Below, piece by piece: positions 61,668-64,000 of a stretch of DNA of 64,000 nt (position 1 is its first letter; each line of letters starts with the position of its first letter). Source of the stretch: Rheinheimera pacifica. GTDB lineage: Bacteria; Pseudomonadota; Gammaproteobacteria; Enterobacterales; Alteromonadaceae. A program made the translations under genes and the position numbers. Below the pieces are notes generated by a model. That model searched no databases. It had not been told where the DNA came from and was given only the letters and a program-made list of their open reading frames with translations. Location of the stretch: NCBI RefSeq assembly GCF_900108485.1, contig NZ_FNXF01000002.1, forward strand, positions 1 to 64,000, read 5' to 3'.

Positions 61668-64000
61668 TAGCTGGCCTCCTGTTGCCGCTGTGCCAGCCGC
61701 TCAGCTAACCGGCTGGTTTTAGGTTGAATACGTTTTAACTGGCGTTTGCTCGGATCTTGCTGGCTGGGTTCGATCAGATAGCGGTGTTTAAACAGCATCA
61801 GCACGTCAGACTCAGGGTTAGGAAAGGCACCGACAATAATAATGTTATTGGCGCTGCAGGCCGCAAACAGTTTTTCTACGTTGTGATAGGCCAGGGTGCC
61901 AATTTCATCTATCGGCCAGTGAATCGCCACTTTGGCCTCGCCACGCAATAAGCGGGTAAAGGCCAGCAGGTACTTACATAAAATAAGATAAGCCATACCG
62001 TGGCTGGATGACTCCAGCAACTGGCGGTCATTTTTAATCACCAGCTCAGAGCCGCCTTCGCTCAAATGCAGCTCAAGCCGCAGTAAGGATTCAATAGTAT
62101 ATTGCTCATCAGCGCGCAGCAGTTCTACCACATCGGCCAGCGCATTGAGGTACTGCTCGGAAGGCAATGCTTTGCCCGAGGCGCCCCAGTCGTCGTACAG
62201 TTTGGCAAAGTGTTTCAGCGGCTGCCAAAAGCCCAGCTCGTCAATGGTAGATAAAATACGCACTTCGGATTTGCTGATGCCTTCGAGCACCAGATCGTCG
62301 GCCACCGCTTCGCTTAAACGGCGGCTTTGCAGGGCAATACGGCGGTTAATGTCGCTGAATACGGTAAAAAACTTTTTCAGATCGCCGCCAATGTTTTCGC
62401 CCATTTCCAGCAACTGCTGTTGCTGATCCTGTAAGATCCGCAGTAAGTCGGCCAGAATAGGCAATTGCTGGCGTTTACCGGCGTAATCGGGCAGTTTGCG
62501 TTTTTCGTGCTCCAGCCGGTCAAGAAACTCACTACCGGCATCTTTACTCAGCGTGGTCTCAAACTGTTCCAGTTGTAATTTTAACTGCTGATCCAGCTTG
62601 CTGCGCTGCTCCAGCGCTTCATTGCTGCGGGCTAAACGCTCCACTAAATCGGCTGATGCGGCAAGCGCGGCCGGTGTGACCTCTGCCAGATGCAGCTCTG
62701 CCAGTTTTAACAGCAACGGTTTTAACTGGCTTAGCCAGACATCGGCCTGCTGCATTTTTTCCTGCCACTGGCGTTTTTGTTCGTCCAGCCGTTTCTGGCT
62801 GGCAGCAAAATCGGCTTTTAACTGGCCAAGCAGTTGGCTGAGCTCACGTTGCTGTTGTTTTAATTCAGTTTCTTTGCTCAGTAACTGTGGCCGCAGCTGC
62901 TGCCAGTCCAGTTGCATAAAGCGTTGCCACTGCGTCAGTTCGTCCTGGCGGCTTTCGGTGGCTTTAATATCGGTTTTCAGTTGCTCCTGGCGCTGCTTCA
63001 GCTCGACCAGCCGTTTCGGATCTATGCCCTTGGCCGATAACTCTTCGTTAAATGCTTGCTGCAACTCACTAAGCTGTTGTTTATTGTCGTCGCGCTTGCG
63101 CTCCAGCTGGCGTTCCAGCTCGTCCAGTTGTTCATCAAATACCTGCAGTTCGGCCTGCCAGTCGGCTTTCAGCTCAATTTTTTGTGTTTGATGATCGGCT
63201 TTAAGCGCCTGTAAATCCTGTTGTTGCTGCTGTTGCAGCTTTTCCAGTTGTTGCTGCTGCTCTGCCAGTTCGGCACGCGCACTGGCCTGGCGTTGTTTAA
63301 CCAGCTCGCGCTGCGCAGCTTCCAGCCGGTTACGGGCGTCGCGGGCGTAGTCAATATTCTGCTCAGCCTGGGTATATTGCCACTGCGCCTGCTCCAGTTG
63401 AGCCTGCACCAGCTCGGCTTGCTGATGGCTGTCTTTCAGCGTTTTTTCGGCGGCAGCCTTAGCAGCCGTTGCCTGCTCCAGTTGTTGCTCTGCACTGTGT
63501 ATGCGGTGGCGGATGGCGGCTTCATCCTGAGCGTAGTCGGGCGTGTCTATTGCCGCCAGCTCCAGTTGCAGGCCATAGAGGCTGTCGCCCAGTTCTGCCA
63601 AATGCGGCTGTAAGTCCTGCCGTTCTAATAAACGCTCGTCCAGCACCTTACCTAATTTTTGCTCCCAGCCGCTGTAATGCAGGCGCAGATAATGGCGTAA
63701 ACTGCCCTGCTCCGGCGTAAGCTGGCGGTGTAGTTGCTGCAGTTGTTGTTCAGCCAGATGCCGCGCTTTACTGGCGTGTTCCAGTTGCTTATCGGCCTGT
63801 TCGCGCTGTTGCCGGGCTTGCTGATATTGCTGCTGCAGTTGCTGTACCTGCCGCGCCTGCTGCTGGGCCTGCTGCTGGGTTTGCTCCAGCCGCAGCTCAG
63901 CACTGCGCAATTCATCATGTTCGGTGTCGGTTAACGCCGAATGGCTCAGCTGGCTTTGCAGTACCGCAATACCGTTACTGCACTGGGTTAATTGTTCGGC
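61667..64000 (-). CDS. SMC-like ATPase, C-terminal part (MukB/MksB/JetC type), 5' end outside window
   Basis: The frame is open from the right window edge to 61667, so only the last 777 residues of a larger ATPase are seen. A start codon near 63910 is an internal codon, not the true start. From the edge to about residue 480 the sequence is a long glutamine-rich coiled coil (QQQARQVQQLQQQYQQARQQ and similar). Then come a head part with the ABC signature-like SSSHGMAYLILCKYLLAFT near 61979-62016 and Walker B WPIDEIGTLAYHN near 61890-61921. It would form the ring that extrudes or entraps DNA. It heads the visible operon. Confidence 0.85.
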   Translation of the reverse strand, partial: AEQLTQCSNGIAVLQSQLSHSALTDTEHDELRSAELRLEQTQQQAQQQARQVQQLQQQYQQARQQREQADKQLEHASKARHLAEQQLQQLHRQLTPEQGSLRHYLRLHYSGWEQKLGKVLDERLLERQDLQPHLAELGDSLYGLQLELAAIDTPDYAQDEAAIRHRIHSAEQQLEQATAAKAAAEKTLKDSHQQAELVQAQLEQAQWQYTQAEQNIDYARDARNRLEAAQRELVKQRQASARAELAEQQQQLEKLQQQQQQDLQALKADHQTQKIELKADWQAELQVFDEQLDELERQLERKRDDNKQQLSELQQAFNEELSAKGIDPKRLVELKQRQEQLKTDIKATESRQDELTQWQRFMQLDWQQLRPQLLSKETELKQQQRELSQLLGQLKADFAASQKRLDEQKRQWQEKMQQADVWLSQLKPLLLKLAELHLAEVTPAALAASADLVERLARSNEALEQRSKLDQQLKLQLEQFETTLSKDAGSEFLDRLEHEKRKLPDYAGKRQQLPILADLLRILQDQQQQLLEMGENIGGDLKKFFTVFSDINRRIALQSRRLSEAVADDLVLEGISKSEVRILSTIDELGFWQPLKHFAKLYDDWGASGKALPSEQYLNALADVVELLRADEQYTIESLLRLELHLSEGGSELVIKNDRQLLESSSHGMAYLILCKYLLAFTRLLRGEAKVAIHWPIDEIGTLAYHNVEKLFAACSANNIIIVGAFPNPESDVLMLFKHRYLIEPSQQDPSKRQLKRIQPKTSRLAERLAQRQQEAS

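Noticed and set aside
62598-63191. 197-residue plus-strand frame antisense to the SMC coiled coil
   Set aside because: Serine/cysteine-rich product is the reverse complement of a glutamine-rich coiled coil, an artefact.
63652-63918. Start codon for the SMC gene near 63910
   Set aside because: The frame continues without a stop to the window edge, so this TTG is an internal codon and the gene is partial.
1-64000. tRNA, rRNA, CRISPR or prophage content
   Set aside because: No cloverleaf-like, spacer-repeat or phage structural gene pattern was noticed on reading both strands; a dedicated tool search was not possible.

Overview
The window looks like chromosomal DNA of a gammaproteobacterium of the Alteromonadales/Chromatiaceae type (Rheinheimera, Alishewanella or Arsukibacterium are my best guesses). 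This is inferred from family content (DUF3334, RIO1 kinase, MipA/DUF3019 two-component cluster, endonuclease I, GH13 amylases with an SLC45-like sugar transporter, YifB/ComM), moderate GC and many short operons on both strands. I saw no rRNA, tRNA, CRISPR array, complete insertion sequence or prophage.

Layout. 1-1.2 kb: edge of a minus-strand gene, a DUF5655 protein and a Phd/ParE-type toxin-antitoxin pair. 1.3-7.9 kb: fatty acid desaturase, NTF2-like protein, DUF3096 peptide, SDR plus AraC/MGMT repair regulator, DUF1905/YdeI protein, SRPBCC/ArsR pair, FAD amine-oxidase-like protein. 7.8-11.3 kb: sorbosone-dehydrogenase-like lipoprotein with DUF2231 protein, unknown small protein, diguanylate cyclase. 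11.3-15.6 kb: maltodextrin-type locus (MFS transporter divergent from a GH13 lipoprotein) and an EEP-fold lipoprotein. 15.7-24.4 kb: SulP transporter, Fur-type iron locus (TonB receptor and PepSY protein), a 767-residue MORN-like repeat protein, LacI regulator. 24.7-28.6 kb: MipA-DUF3019-response regulator-histidine kinase operon and DUF3334. 28.8-34.9 kb: Bcr/CflA exporter, SLC13/TrkA-C permease, dihydroorotase, a MITE-like intergenic element, ComM. 35.1-39.9 kb: RND pump, LolA-like protein and FimV-N/beta-barrel protein, which together resemble a trans-envelope system. 40.6-46.9 kb: SNF2 helicase, secreted GH13 amylase, Mpo1-like protein, endonuclease I.

46.9-48.8 kb is a scarred region: a stress-type glycine-rich gene with its own terminator lies between the intact 3' end of endonuclease I and a decayed second copy of that 3' end. 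A lipoprotein of unknown function and a GNAT acetyltransferase remnant follow. 48.8-59.4 kb: chemoreceptor, deacetylase, MAPEG protein, RIO kinase, cysteine-rich protein, GFA protein, a VNG-repeat envelope protein, LytTR regulator, acyltransferase, phosphatase and a second PQQ-type sugar dehydrogenase.

The right end (59.5-64 kb, minus strand) is the most interesting system: an SMC-like ATPase (5' end outside the window), a MukE-like protein and a kleisin-like protein, joined by one-base TAATG overlaps in the order SMC-E-F. This is the reverse of the order I know for MukFEB, MksFEB and JetABC(D). A fourth, TGATG-coupled reading frame at the 3' end appears frameshifted. I read this as a MukBEF/Mks/Wadjet-related condensin of unusual architecture without a recognisable JetD/MksG nuclease in view.

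Several small genes and sites were read directly from the sequence: the DUF3096 gene at 2905-3042, an acidic CSGGAC-tail protein at 30030-30185, a Fur box, a candidate LacI operator and six strong hairpins.
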